64,000 nucleotides of DNA from Pseudomonas sp. WS 5079 (GCF_012985465.1 NZ_JAAQWN010000009.1:1-64000); one strand, 5' to 3'; counted from the stretch's first letter, positions 45,102 through 55,059 are shown. Translations and numbers: made by a program. Notes: generated by a model not told the origin, from the sequence alone.

Positions 45102-45401
45102 AATGCCGCCCACCCTTCCAAGGATCTGCTGATCAACAAGTATGGAAAAAGGATGACGAAGGGGATGTTGCGCTTGCGCTGGGACAAGGCACGAGAGATG
45201 GCTTGCGAGAAAGCTATCGAGTAAGGAGATCCGACGCTCGCCGCGAAGATCGGCGGGTTTCAGTTGCAAGATATTCGACCCAAGGCGGCGTCGGAAATCG
45301 TGGATATCGGCAACGCAAGCCTGCTGCTGGGGCAGAGCAATCAGGAAATCACAAAGCGCGTTGACAGAAGGCTCGGCGCCACTACGAAGCCGTCAAAATA
45401 G
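45102..45401 (+). pseudogene. Tyrosine integrase, C-terminal remnant (right copy)
   Basis: It encodes the same tail as the left copy (MTKGMLRLRWDKAREMACEK, IRPKAASEIVDIGNASLLLG, QSNQEITKRVDRRLGATTKP). It has its own lesions: a TAA in place of CAA after KAIE, and an in-frame H-to-Q change at the LLGH box. Confidence 0.8.
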
Positions 45402-45406
45402 AAAAG

Positions 45407-45425
45407 TTATGGAACGGTTCCATAA
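45407..45425. repeat. 19-base perfect palindrome beside integrase tail (right)
   Basis: TTATGGAAC-G-GTTCCATAA, identical to 37024-37042, followed here by a further GTTATGGAACA half-site. Confidence 0.7.
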
Positions 45426-45481
45426 TAGTTATGGAACACCGAGCAAATACAAGCCAGCCACAGCCGAACCCCAGAAACACG

Positions 45482-45505
45482 AAAGCCCCGCATAAGCGGG
45501 GCTTT
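45482..45505 (-). terminator. Terminator of tRNA-Ser
   Basis: AAAGCCCCGC and GCGGGGCTTT form a 10-bp stem with loop ATAA just after the tRNA 3' end on the minus strand. The T run is short (TTTCGTG). Confidence 0.7.
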
Positions 45506-45516
45506 CGTATGAATCT

Positions 45517-45607
45517 TGGCGGGAAACCAGGGATTCGAACCCTGGGAACGCTATTAACGTTCGCCGGTTTTCAAGACCGGTGCATTCAACCACTCTGCCA
45601 ATTTCCC
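45517..45607 (-). tRNA. tRNA-Ser (UGA anticodon)
   Basis: A 91-base class II tRNA with encoded CCA. The acceptor stem GGGAAAT pairs with GTTTCCC. The anticodon arm CCGGTCTTGAAAACCGG carries TGA. The long variable arm (GAACGTTAATAGCGTTC) is typical for serine, and the T arm is CCAGGGTTCGAATCCCTGG. A perfect -10 box TATAAT lies at 45622-45627 on the minus strand. The 3' end is the integration target of the adjacent island. Confidence 0.95.
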
Positions 45608-45759
45608 TTGTGCAACACAGGATTATAGTAGCCCATCCTGTCTCAGCGGGCGCCATAATACCCGAATGAAACACACTGTCAAACTCTCTGCATAGCTTGT
45701 TACAGAGCGTCTGTTATGATCTTTGCGACTGAACGTTTCAAAACTGAAGGAGTGTCGCC

Positions 45760-46431
45760 ATGCGCGAACAGGATTACGCAGTTAATAGCAACGTGCAGGC
45801 TGAGCAGCTAGAGGTTAGCCGCGTCCTGCGCAATACATACGGCCTGCTCGCCCTCACCCTCGCATTTAGCGGCGTGATGGCGTATGTGGCGCAACAGATG
45901 CGTGTCGGCTACCCGAATATCTTCGTGGTACTGATCGGTTTCTACGGCCTGTTTTTCCTCACCAACAAGCTGCGCGACTCGGCCTGGGGCCTGGTGTCGG
46001 CGTTTGCCCTGACCGGTTTCATGGGGTTCCTGCTCGGCCCGATCCTTAACCGTTACCTGGGCATGCAGGGCGGCGCGGAAGTGGTCAGCTCGGCATTTGC
46101 CATGACGGCCTTGGTATTTGGTGGCCTGTCGGCGTATGTGCTGATTACCCGTAAGGACATGAGCTTCCTCGGCGGCTTCATCACTGCAGGTTTCTTCGTG
46201 TTGCTGGCGGCTGTACTGGCGAGCATGTTCTTCCAGATCAGCGGCCTGCAATTGGCAATCAGCGCAGGTTTCGTGCTGTTTTCCTCGGTCTGCATTCTGT
46301 TCCAGACCAGCGCTATCATTCATGGCGGCGAGCGTAACTACATCATGGCGACCATCAGCCTGTATGTATCGATCTACAACCTGTTTGTCAGCCTGTTGCA
46401 GATCTTCGGCATCATGAGCCGCGACGACTGA
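45760..46431 (+). CDS. Bax inhibitor-1/YccA family inner-membrane protein
   Basis: A 223-residue protein with seven TM helices and the BI-1 start (EVSRVLRNTYGLLALTLAFSGVMAYVA). It ends with the conserved LYVSIYNLFVSLLQIFGIMSRDD. E. coli YccA of this family modulates FtsH proteolysis of membrane proteins; that role is by homology only. GAAGGAGTGTCGCC precedes the ATG. A rho-independent terminator follows. Confidence 0.92.
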   Translation: MREQDYAVNSNVQAEQLEVSRVLRNTYGLLALTLAFSGVMAYVAQQMRVGYPNIFVVLIGFYGLFFLTNKLRDSAWGLVSAFALTGFMGFLLGPILNRYLGMQGGAEVVSSAFAMTALVFGGLSAYVLITRKDMSFLGGFITAGFFVLLAAVLASMFFQISGLQLAISAGFVLFSSVCILFQTSAIIHGGERNYIMATISLYVSIYNLFVSLLQIFGIMSRDD

Positions 46432-46444
46432 TCCCAGCCTTACC

Positions 46445-46470
46445 AAAAAGCCCGCTTCGGCGGGCTTTTT
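46445..46470 (+). terminator. Rho-independent terminator
   Basis: GCCCGC and GCGGGC with a UUCG tetraloop, flanked by AAAAA and TTTTT, after the BI-1 family gene. Confidence 0.92.
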
Positions 46471-46518
46471 GTTGCCTGCGGCTTTATCATTGGCAAAGGT
46501 TTGCCAACAGAGTGTTCC

Positions 46519-46911
46519 ATGAAGTTCGCGATTGCGCTTTTTTCCGCCGCCCATGCGCCTTCCTCGCGCCGCGCCCTGCAGTTTGCCCAGGCGGTGCTGG
46601 CCGGTGGGCATGAGATTGTGCGGCTGTTTTTCTATCAGGATGGCGTCTACAGCGCCGCCAATTCGGTGGTCGCGCCCCAGGATGAGCAGGATATCGCCCA
46701 ACAATGGAGCGCCTTCGTCAGCAAGCATCAGCTTGATGGCGTGGTCTGTATCGCTGCGGCGCTGCGCCGTGGGGTGTTGAATACTGAAGAAGCTGCGCGC
46801 TACCAGCGCAATGCGGTGAATCTGGATGCGCCGTGGGCGCTGTCAGGCCTTGGGCAGTTGCATGATGCCATCCAGGATGCCGACCGCCTGATCTGCTTTG
46901 GAGGGCCATAA
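46519..46911 (+). CDS. tusD: Sulfurtransferase TusD (DsrE-like)
   Basis: A 130-residue subunit of the TusBCD complex that relays sulfur from TusA to TusE for 2-thiouridine in tRNA wobble position 34. The DsrE-like signature LDGVVCIAAALRRGVL contains the sulfur-carrying cysteine. The start at 46519 gives the canonical MKFAIALFSAAH; the in-frame ATG at 46501 is less likely. The next gene begins one base after its stop. Confidence 0.93.
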   Translation: MKFAIALFSAAHAPSSRRALQFAQAVLAGGHEIVRLFFYQDGVYSAANSVVAPQDEQDIAQQWSAFVSKHQLDGVVCIAAALRRGVLNTEEAARYQRNAVNLDAPWALSGLGQLHDAIQDADRLICFGGP

Positions 46912-46912
46912 A

Positions 46913-47263
46913 ATGTCCAGATCCTTGTTGGTAATCAGCCGTCAGGCGCCGTGGTCCGGACCCAGTGCGCGAGAAGCGCTGGATGTGGTGCTGGCCGGCG
47001 GCGCATTCGACTTGCCGATTGGCCTGCTGTTTCTCGATGACGGGGTGTTTCAACTGGCAACCGCCCAAGATGCCAAGGCCGTGCAACAAAAGGATGTGAC
47101 GGCCAACCTGCAGGCACTCTCGCTGTTTGGCATCGACGACGTGTTCGCCTGCAGCCACAGCCTGGCAGAGCGCGGATTGACCGCCCCTGAAAGCGCGCAG
47201 CCACTGAGCAGCGAACAGATTTCCCAGATGATTGACCGTTACGACCAGGTGATGACCCTCTGA
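46913..47263 (+). CDS. tusC: TusC (DsrF-like) sulfur relay subunit
   Basis: A 116-residue DsrE/F-fold protein (SLLVISRQAPWSGPSAREALDVVLAGGAFDLPIGLLFLDDGVFQL). It completes the hexameric TusBCD complex. Its stop overlaps the tusB start by one base. Confidence 0.93.
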   Translation: MSRSLLVISRQAPWSGPSAREALDVVLAGGAFDLPIGLLFLDDGVFQLATAQDAKAVQQKDVTANLQALSLFGIDDVFACSHSLAERGLTAPESAQPLSSEQISQMIDRYDQVMTL

Positions 47264-47556
47264 TGTCGACCTTGCATGTGTTGTCCCACTCCCCTTTTTC
47301 CGACACCCGCCTGGACAGTTGCCTACGCCTGTGTGGCGCGCAAGATGTGATCTTGCTGTGCGGCGATGCAACCTATGCCCTGCAAGCCGGCAGCGCGCCC
47401 TTCCAGGCCCTGCAAGCCAAGGCCCTGGGCATCTTTGTACTGGCCGAAGATGCCCAGGCCCGCGGCCTGGTGTTGCCGCAGTGGGCCAAGAGTGTCGACT
47501 ACCCGGGGTTTGTGCAGCTGTCGATCGAGCATGACAAGGTCAACACCTGGCTATGA
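47263..47556 (+). CDS. tusB: TusB (DsrH-like) sulfur relay subunit
   Basis: A 97-residue DsrH-family protein (MSTLHVLSHSPFSDTRLDSCL and DVILLCGDATYAL). Position between tusC and tusE fixes the identity. It overlaps tusE by 4 bases. Confidence 0.92.
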   Translation: MSTLHVLSHSPFSDTRLDSCLRLCGAQDVILLCGDATYALQAGSAPFQALQAKALGIFVLAEDAQARGLVLPQWAKSVDYPGFVQLSIEHDKVNTWL

Positions 47557-47888
47557 ACACCTTGACCGTAGGCACACACACCCTTGAGCTGGACAAGGAT
47601 GGTTACCTGGTTGACCTGGATGCCTGGTCGACCGAGGTGGCCAACGCCCTGGCGAGCGCCGAAGCGCTGGAGCTGACTGACGAACACTGGGAAATCCTTG
47701 AGCTGCTCAGGGGTTTTTACCAGGAGTTCCAGTTGTCCCCGGCCACCCGCCCACTGATCAAGTACACCGCCCTGAAGCTGGGCCCGGAAAAGGGCAACAG
47801 CCTGCACCTCAACCGACTGTTCAAAGGCACTCCCGCCAAACTTGCCGCCAAGCTGGCGGGCCTGCCCAGGCCGACGAATTGCTTATGA
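47553..47888 (+). CDS. tusE: TusE (DsrC-like) sulfur acceptor
   Basis: A 111-residue DsrC-fold protein that takes persulfide from TusD and passes it to MnmA. The conserved penultimate C-terminal cysteine (PTNCL) is present, as are DKDGYLVDLDAWS and LLRGFYQEFQLSPATRPLIKY. It overlaps the ybiB-like gene by an ATGA. Confidence 0.94.
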   Translation: MNTLTVGTHTLELDKDGYLVDLDAWSTEVANALASAEALELTDEHWEILELLRGFYQEFQLSPATRPLIKYTALKLGPEKGNSLHLNRLFKGTPAKLAAKLAGLPRPTNCL

Positions 47889-48886
47889 CCGACTTTGCTC
47901 CGTTGATCACCGAAACTCCCGCCGAACACCCCTTTGCGCCGTTTGTGCGGATCCTCGGCAAAGGCAAGCGCGGCGCCCGCAGCCTGACGCGCGAAGAAGC
48001 CCGGGAAGCCATGGGCATGCTGCTCGACGAGAAAGTCGAGGACTCCCAGCTCGGTGCGTTCCTGATGCTGCTGCGCCACAAGGAGGAAAGCCCGGAGGAA
48101 CTCGCAGGCTTCACCGAGGCCCTGCGCGAGCGCCTCAACCCGCCATCTCTGAGAGTGGATGTCGATTGGCCCACCTACGCCGGGAAAAAGCGCCACCTGC
48201 CGTGGTACCTGCTGGCCGCCAAGTGCCTGGCGCAGAGCGGCGTGCGGATTTTCATGCACGGCGGCGGCGCACACACGGCCGGCCGGCTGTACACCGAACA
48301 GTTGCTGGGTGAACTGCAGATTCCACTGTGCCGCAATTGGCAACAGGTCGAGACCGCCCTGGAGCAAGGCAACCTGGCGTTTATGCCGCTGGGCGACTGG
48401 GCCCCACAGCTGCAACGCATGATTGACCTGCGCAATATCCTCGGCCTGCGCTCGCCCATCCACTCCCTGGCCCGCATCCTCAACCCGCTGGGCGCACGCT
48501 GCGGCCTGCAAAGCATCTTCCATCCCGGCTACCAGGGCGTACACCGCGATGCCAGTGGTTTGCTAGGTGACAATACCATTGTGATCAAGGGCGATGGCGG
48601 CGAGATCGAGATCAATCCCGACACCACCAGCCACTTGTATGGCACCACCGGCGGCGCAAGCTGGGATGAGGAGTGGCCAGCCCTCTCCGCCCAGCGCCAC
48701 GTCAAGCCGGCCAGCCTCGACCCCGAGCATTTGAAGGCGATGTGGCGCGGCGAGGTGCAGGACAGCTACCCGCAATTGGCGCTGATCGCCACTATGGCCC
48801 TGGCCTTGCGCGGTCTTGGGCAACCACGGGAACAGGCCTTCGCACTGGCACAACAGTACTGGGACGCGCGGGACAGATCGATTTAA
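47885..48886 (+). CDS. ybiB: YbiB/TrpD2-family nucleic-acid-binding protein
   Basis: A 333-residue protein of the anthranilate phosphoribosyltransferase superfamily. It has the TrpD-type helical N-domain (SLTREEAREAMGMLLDEKVEDSQLGAFLMLLRHKEESPEELAGF) and a FMHGGGAHTAGRLYTEQLL region. E. coli YbiB binds DNA/RNA rather than making phosphoribosyl anthranilate. An in-frame TTG at 47879 exists, but the ATG overlapping the tusE stop is the natural start. It is the last gene of the tus operon. Confidence 0.88.
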   Translation: MTDFAPLITETPAEHPFAPFVRILGKGKRGARSLTREEAREAMGMLLDEKVEDSQLGAFLMLLRHKEESPEELAGFTEALRERLNPPSLRVDVDWPTYAGKKRHLPWYLLAAKCLAQSGVRIFMHGGGAHTAGRLYTEQLLGELQIPLCRNWQQVETALEQGNLAFMPLGDWAPQLQRMIDLRNILGLRSPIHSLARILNPLGARCGLQSIFHPGYQGVHRDASGLLGDNTIVIKGDGGEIEINPDTTSHLYGTTGGASWDEEWPALSAQRHVKPASLDPEHLKAMWRGEVQDSYPQLALIATMALALRGLGQPREQAFALAQQYWDARDRSI

Positions 48887-48974
48887 TCGATCATTAACCC
48901 CGACCCTTTGCGCTATTTGTTCGAACCCAGACGATTAGACTGCACTCCAACGCTTAATAGCCAAGGAGTCAGTC

Positions 48975-49970
48975 ATGGGTTTGCTAATAGAAGGACGCTG
49001 GCACGACCAGTGGTACGAAAGTAGCGCAGATGGCGCCTTCCAACGGGAACAGGCGCAACGCCGCAACTGGGTCACCGTCGACGGCCAACCTGGCCCGAGC
49101 GGTGATGGTGGCTTCAAGGCCGAAGCCGGCCGCTACCATCTCTATGTTTCACTAGCCTGCCCGTGGGCGCACCGCACCCTGATCCTGCGCAAGCTCAAAG
49201 GCCTGGAAAGCCTGATCGACGTGTCGGTGGTCAGTTGGTTGATGCTGGAAAATGGCTGGACCTTCGACAAGGCCCATGGCTCCACCGGCGACAAACTCGA
49301 CGACTTTGCCTACATGCACCAGCGCTATACCGCCGATACCGCCGATTACACCGGGCGTGTCACGGTGCCGGTGCTGTGGGACAAGAAGCTCAAGCGCATC
49401 GTCAGCAATGAATCGGCGGAGATCATCCGCATGCTCAATAGCGCGTTCAACGGGCTAACTGGCAATAACCTGGACTTCTACCCCGAACCACTGCATCCCA
49501 CCATCGATGCGCTGAACGAGCGGATCTATCCCGCCGTGAACAATGGCGTGTATCGCGCAGGCTTTGCCACGTCGCAGCAGGCGTATGAAAGCGCATTTGA
49601 TGAGGTGTTTGCCGAACTGGATCACCTGGAACAACACCTGGGCAAGCATCGTTACCTGGCCGGTGAATACCTGACCGAGGCCGATGTACGACTGTTTACC
49701 ACGCTGATTCGTTTTGATGCGGTGTATTACAGCCACTTCAAATGCAACCTACGGCGGATTGCGGATTATCCGAATCTGTCGAATTGGCTGCGGGAGCTGT
49801 ATCAATGGCCGGGGGTGGCCGAGACCGTGGATTTTGCGCATATCAAGGGGCATTACTATGCCAGCCACCGGACGATCAATCCTACAGGAATTGTGCCGAA
49901 GGGGCCGTTGCAGGTGTTTGATAGCAAACATGATCGAGAAGGATTGAGCGGTAAAGAGATCTGGCGCTGA
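48975..49970 (+). CDS. Xi-class glutathione S-transferase (glutathionyl-hydroquinone reductase)
   Basis: A 331-residue enzyme of the YqjG/ECM4 family that reduces glutathionyl-hydroquinones. The nucleophile is C62 in SLACPWAHRTLILRKLKGL. It also has VPVLWDKKLKRIVSNESAEIIRML and the GST C-terminal domain with YLAGEYLTEADVRLFTTLIRFD. An AAGGAGTCAGTC ribosome site precedes the ATG. It is monocistronic, with a REP-like unit after it. Confidence 0.92.
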   Translation: MGLLIEGRWHDQWYESSADGAFQREQAQRRNWVTVDGQPGPSGDGGFKAEAGRYHLYVSLACPWAHRTLILRKLKGLESLIDVSVVSWLMLENGWTFDKAHGSTGDKLDDFAYMHQRYTADTADYTGRVTVPVLWDKKLKRIVSNESAEIIRMLNSAFNGLTGNNLDFYPEPLHPTIDALNERIYPAVNNGVYRAGFATSQQAYESAFDEVFAELDHLEQHLGKHRYLAGEYLTEADVRLFTTLIRFDAVYYSHFKCNLRRIADYPNLSNWLRELYQWPGVAETVDFAHIKGHYYASHRTINPTGIVPKGPLQVFDSKHDREGLSGKEIWR

Positions 49971-49975
49971 TGCGC

Positions 49976-50012
49976 CAGCCTCATCGCGGGCAAGCCCGGC
50001 TCCCACAGTGGG
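49976..50012. repeat. REP-like palindrome
   Basis: CATCGCGGGCAAGCCCGGCTCCCAC is a REP-type unit between the convergent GST and cysG genes. Confidence 0.6.
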
Positions 50013-50036
50013 TCTGTGTGCAGCCGGGCGAACAGG

Positions 50037-51431
50037 TTATACCTGGGACTGGGCGCCTTCAAACCACTTCAGCTTCTCACGCAACACCACCACTTCGCCT
50101 ACGATCACCAGCGTCGGCGCATGCACTTCATGCTCCGCCACCAGGCGCGGCAAGTCGGCCAGGGTGCCGGTAAACACACGCTGGTTGGACGTGGTGCCTT
50201 GCTGGATCAGCGCAGCCGGGGTGTCCGCCGAGCGGCCATGGCGGATCAGTTGCTCGCAGATGATCGGCAAACCGATCAGGCCCATGTAGAACACCAGGGT
50301 CTGCGACGGTCCCACCAGGTCATTCCAGGGCAAATCCGAGGTGCCATCTTTCAGGTGGCCGGTGATGAAGCGTACCGATTGCGCATAGTCGCGATGGGTC
50401 AAAGGGATGCCAGCGTAAGCCGCGCAACCACTGGCCGCGGTAATCCCCGGCACCACCTGGAACGGGATGCCATTGGCTGCCAGCTCCTCGATCTCTTCAC
50501 CGCCACGCCCAAAAATAAACGGATCGCCGCCCTTGAGGCGCAGTACACGCTTGCCCTGCTTGGCCAGTTTCACCAGTTGCTGGTTGATCTGGTCCTGCGG
50601 CACCGCGTGATCGGCGCGGCGCTTGCCGACATACACGCGCTCGGCGTCGCGCCGGCACAGTTCAAGAATCGCTGGCGCCACCAGGCGGTCATACAGCACC
50701 ACATCGGCTTGCTGCATCAAACGCAGCGCGCGAAAGGTCAGGAGGTCCGGGTCACCAGGGCCTGCGCCCACCAGATACACCTCACCCGGGGCATGGGGCG
50801 GCTTGCCGTTGACTTTTTCTACCAGCAAACGCTCGGCTTCATCGCCTTGCCCAGCCAGTTGCCGATCAGCAATCGGGCCCTGGAAAACCTCTTCCCAGAA
50901 AGCCCGGCGTTGCTGCACATCAGGATACAAACCCTTGACCTGGGCGCGAAAGCGCGCGGCCAGCCCGGCCAATTGGCCGTAGGTGGACGGAATCCATGTT
51001 TCCAGCTTGGCGCGAATCAAGCGCGCCAGCACCGGCGCATCGCCGCCGCTGGACACTGCAATCACCAAGGGCGAACGGTCGACAATCGCCGGGAAGATCA
51101 CGCTGCACAGTGCCGGCGCATCGACGACATTGACCGGTACGCACCGGCGCCGGGCATCGCTGGACACTTGCGCGTTCAGCGGCTCGTCGTCGGTTGCCGC
51201 GATGATCAGGGTGCAGCCATCAAGATCCGCCTCCTGGTAACCACGCACAATCAGCTCACCGCCACTGCCCTGCACCAGTTCACGCAACTGGTCTTCGATC
51301 AGGGGAGCAACCACCCGCAACAACGCGCCGGCATCGGCCAGCAGCCGGGATTTGCGCAAGGCAATCTCCCCGCCACCGACGACCAACACACGACTGCCGC
51401 GCAGGTTATGAAACAGTGGCAGAAATTCCAT
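50037..51431 (-). CDS. cysG: Siroheme synthase CysG
   Basis: A 464-residue trifunctional enzyme that turns uroporphyrinogen III into siroheme for sulfite and nitrite reductases. The N-terminal dehydrogenase/ferrochelatase half has the NAD motif VVGGGEIALRKSRLL and VIAVSSGGDAPVLARL. The C-terminal SUMT half (from about 217) has VYLVGAGPGDPDLLTFRALR, RLKGGDPFIFGRGGEE and VVPGITAASG. Its ATG is directly adjacent to the serS stop. Confidence 0.96.
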   Translation of the reverse strand: MEFLPLFHNLRGSRVLVVGGGEIALRKSRLLADAGALLRVVAPLIEDQLRELVQGSGGELIVRGYQEADLDGCTLIIAATDDEPLNAQVSSDARRRCVPVNVVDAPALCSVIFPAIVDRSPLVIAVSSGGDAPVLARLIRAKLETWIPSTYGQLAGLAARFRAQVKGLYPDVQQRRAFWEEVFQGPIADRQLAGQGDEAERLLVEKVNGKPPHAPGEVYLVGAGPGDPDLLTFRALRLMQQADVVLYDRLVAPAILELCRRDAERVYVGKRRADHAVPQDQINQQLVKLAKQGKRVLRLKGGDPFIFGRGGEEIEELAANGIPFQVVPGITAASGCAAYAGIPLTHRDYAQSVRFITGHLKDGTSDLPWNDLVGPSQTLVFYMGLIGLPIICEQLIRHGRSADTPAALIQQGTTSNQRVFTGTLADLPRLVAEHEVHAPTLVIVGEVVVLREKLKWFEGAQSQV

Positions 51432-52712
<1,281 letters not shown>

Positions 52713-52728
52713 GTCGGTCTCTCGTTTA

Positions 52729-53103
52729 TCAAAGTTTGGTCAAGGACAGGCCAGCCCAGGTGGCAAGCAGCCCGCCGAATACACTGATGGCCACATAGCT
52801 TAAAGCCAGCGGCACTTGCCCGCTTTCCAGCAGGCGCACGGTATCCAGTGAAAAGGATGAAAAAGTCGTCAGGCCGCCAAGGAAGCCCACCATCAACCCG
52901 GCGCGCACTTCAACAGGCACTTCCGGGCGTAACAGGAACAGGCCGTATAACACCCCGATCAGCAGGCAGCCCACGATATTAACGGCCAGCGTCGCGGTAT
53001 AGAAGTGTTTCGGCCAATTGGCGTTGATCCAATTGCCGGTGGCAAAGCGCAATAGGGTGCCGGCCACACCGCCTACGGAAACAGCAATCAGCAAGGGAAT
53101 CAT
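52729..53103 (-). CDS. crcB: Fluoride exporter CrcB/Fluc
   Basis: A 124-residue four-TM fluoride channel. The signatures GGVAGTLLRFATGNWI, GTLxVN-like TATLAVNIVGCLLIG and GFLGGLTTFSSFSLDTVRLLESG are clear. It overlaps rarA by 4 bases, so there is no room for its own fluoride riboswitch; expression is tied to rarA. Confidence 0.95.
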   Translation of the reverse strand: MIPLLIAVSVGGVAGTLLRFATGNWINANWPKHFYTATLAVNIVGCLLIGVLYGLFLLRPEVPVEVRAGLMVGFLGGLTTFSSFSLDTVRLLESGQVPLALSYVAISVFGGLLATWAGLSLTKL

Positions 53104-54425
53104 GGTTTTCTCCGCTGTTTGGGGCTCAGGCGGTCAAGTTGCGCCAGGTGGTTGAGCTTTTCCCCGATCTTCAACTCCAGGCCACGAGGCACCGGCTGGT
53201 AGAACGGTTGTGGCTCAAGGTCGTCGGGAAAGTAGTCTTCACCGGCGGCATAGGCATCTGGTTCATCGTGGGCGTAACGGTATTCGTCGCCGTAACCCAG
53301 TTGTTTCATCAGCTTGGTCGGCGCATTGCGCAGGTGCAGCGGCACTTCCAGCGAGCCATGCTCGGCCGCCGCACGCAGCGCCGACTTGAAGCCCATGTAA
53401 ACTGCATTACTTTTCGGCGCGCAGGCCAGGTAGGTGATGGCCTGCGCCACCGCCAACTCGCCTTCCGGGCTGCCCAGACGCTCCTGGACCTCCCACGCCG
53501 CCAGGCACAGGCTCAGGGCCCGCGGGTCGGCGTTGCCAATGTCTTCGCTGGCCATGCGCACCACACGCCGGGCCAGGTACAACGGATCGCAGCCACCGTC
53601 GATCATGCGCGCAAACCAGTACAGCGCGCCGTCCGGGTTGGAACCGCGCACGGATTTGTGCAGCGCGGAAATCTGGTCGTAGAAGGCCTCACCACCCTTG
53701 TCGAAACGCCGCCGGGTATCGCCCAGCAGGCTTTGCAGCAGGTCGACGCCAATCTCGCTATTGTCTTCAGCCAGGTCAGAGGCGTTTTCCAGCAGGTTGA
53801 GGAAACGTCGGCCATCGCCGTCGGCCGCCGCCAGCAGGATCTTGAAACCCTCGTCACCCAGGCTCAGGTGGCGCTTGCCCAACCCCTTGTCCTCGCCCAG
53901 CGCCCGCTGCAGCAACCTCTGCATCGCGGCTTCGTCGAGGCTCTTGAGCACATACACCCGTGCCCGCGAGAGCAAGGCGTTGTTCAGTTCAAACGAGGGA
54001 TTTTCCGTGGTGGCGCCGATAAAAATCAGCGTGCCATCTTCCACGTAAGGCAGGAACGCATCCTGCTGCGACTTGTTGAAGCGATGCACTTCGTCGACGA
54101 ACAGGATAGTGCGCCGGCCATACTGCCCCGCCTGCTGCTTGGCGACTTCCACCGCCTGGCGGATCTCCTTGACCCCGGCCAATACCGCCGAGACCGTTTC
54201 AAAGTGCGCATCCGAGACTTTCGCCAGCAGTCGCGCCAGGGTGGTCTTGCCCACGCCCGGCGGCCCCCAGAAGATCATCGAGTGCAGGGCACCCTGCTCC
54301 AGGGCCTCACGCAGGGGCTTGCCGCGGGCCAGCAAGTGCTCTTGCCCGACATACTCATCCAGGTTGGTCGAGCGCAAGCGCGCGGCCAGGGGCTGGGCAA
54401 TCGGGTCACTGCGAAACAGGTCCAT
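53100..54425 (-). CDS. rarA: Replication-associated recombination protein A (AAA+)
   Basis: A 441-residue MgsA/RarA ATPase acting at stalled forks. Walker A GPPGVGKTTLARLLA, Walker B ILFVDEVHRFNKSQQDAFLPYVEDG, sensor ATTENPSFELNNALLSRARV, and the C-terminal MgsA domain (FARMIDGGCDPLYLARRVVRMASEDIG) are all present. It starts 10 bases after the lolA stop. Confidence 0.96.
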   Translation of the reverse strand: MDLFRSDPIAQPLAARLRSTNLDEYVGQEHLLARGKPLREALEQGALHSMIFWGPPGVGKTTLARLLAKVSDAHFETVSAVLAGVKEIRQAVEVAKQQAGQYGRRTILFVDEVHRFNKSQQDAFLPYVEDGTLIFIGATTENPSFELNNALLSRARVYVLKSLDEAAMQRLLQRALGEDKGLGKRHLSLGDEGFKILLAAADGDGRRFLNLLENASDLAEDNSEIGVDLLQSLLGDTRRRFDKGGEAFYDQISALHKSVRGSNPDGALYWFARMIDGGCDPLYLARRVVRMASEDIGNADPRALSLCLAAWEVQERLGSPEGELAVAQAITYLACAPKSNAVYMGFKSALRAAAEHGSLEVPLHLRNAPTKLMKQLGYGDEYRYAHDEPDAYAAGEDYFPDDLEPQPFYQPVPRGLELKIGEKLNHLAQLDRLSPKQRRKP

Positions 54426-54435
54426 GGGCAGCGAT

Positions 54436-55059
54436 TTACTCCTGGATCACATCGGCACCCTTGGGGATGTCGAACTTGAACGTGGAGGCCGGGACCGGCT
54501 CATTGGCCTTGACCCCGGTGAACAAGATATTGGTGCGTTGGCCGACGCTGTCGACCAGTTGCATATCGTTGATCACGCCATTGCGAAACGACAGGCGCAG
54601 GCTGTCGAACAGCGTGTCCTTGGACTTGGGCTTGAGGGTGAAGTCGATCACGTTGCTTTGTTGCTTGGAGGTAATCTCGAAACTCTCGCTGATCTGCGAC
54701 ACATCACCCGACAGCAGCAAGGCCGGGGTCTGGCTCAGGCGTGGGTCGAGGGTCTTGATGGTCGCCTGCTCCAGGTCCGGGTCCCACAGCGTGACTTTCT
54801 TGCCATCGGAGACGATGGTCTGCTCGTTGGGCGCGTCGGTCTTCCAGAAGAACAGGCCTGGGCGTTGCACGGCCATTTCACCGGCTGTTTCCTGCAACTG
54901 AGTGCCACCACCGTCCAGGGTCAACTGGGAGAAGCGCGCAGTCAGGGTCTTGGATTTGTCCAGCAGGTTGGTCAGGCTCGCGACGGATGCCTGGTCTGCG
55001 TGGGCCGAAAACGCGGTCAGGGCCAATGCCGGCAACAACAGCATGCGGATAAGACGCAT
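54436..55059 (-). CDS. lolA: Periplasmic lipoprotein chaperone LolA
   Basis: A 207-residue carrier that shuttles lipoproteins from LolCDE to LolB. The signal peptide ends in FSAHA. The mature protein has LLDKSKTLTARFSQLTLDGGG, GEMAVQRPGLFFWKTDAPNEQTIVSDGKKVTLWDPDLEQATI and the C-terminal FKFDIPKGADVI. GAGGACTCCC sits before the ATG at 55059, so the in-frame ATG at 55071 is not preferred. Confidence 0.94.
   Translation of the reverse strand: MRLIRMLLLPALALTAFSAHADQASVASLTNLLDKSKTLTARFSQLTLDGGGTQLQETAGEMAVQRPGLFFWKTDAPNEQTIVSDGKKVTLWDPDLEQATIKTLDPRLSQTPALLLSGDVSQISESFEITSKQQSNVIDFTLKPKSKDTLFDSLRLSFRNGVINDMQLVDSVGQRTNILFTGVKANEPVPASTFKFDIPKGADVIQE

Larger units (their letters stand above)
44953..45582. 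repeat. Right copy of duplicated integration unit
   Basis: It repeats 36572-37180: gene tail ending in a TAA, hairpin at 44990-45021, integrase remnant, palindrome and tRNA. An extra 28 bases or so (around 45425-45449) include another TTATGGAAC half-site. Confidence 0.8.
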
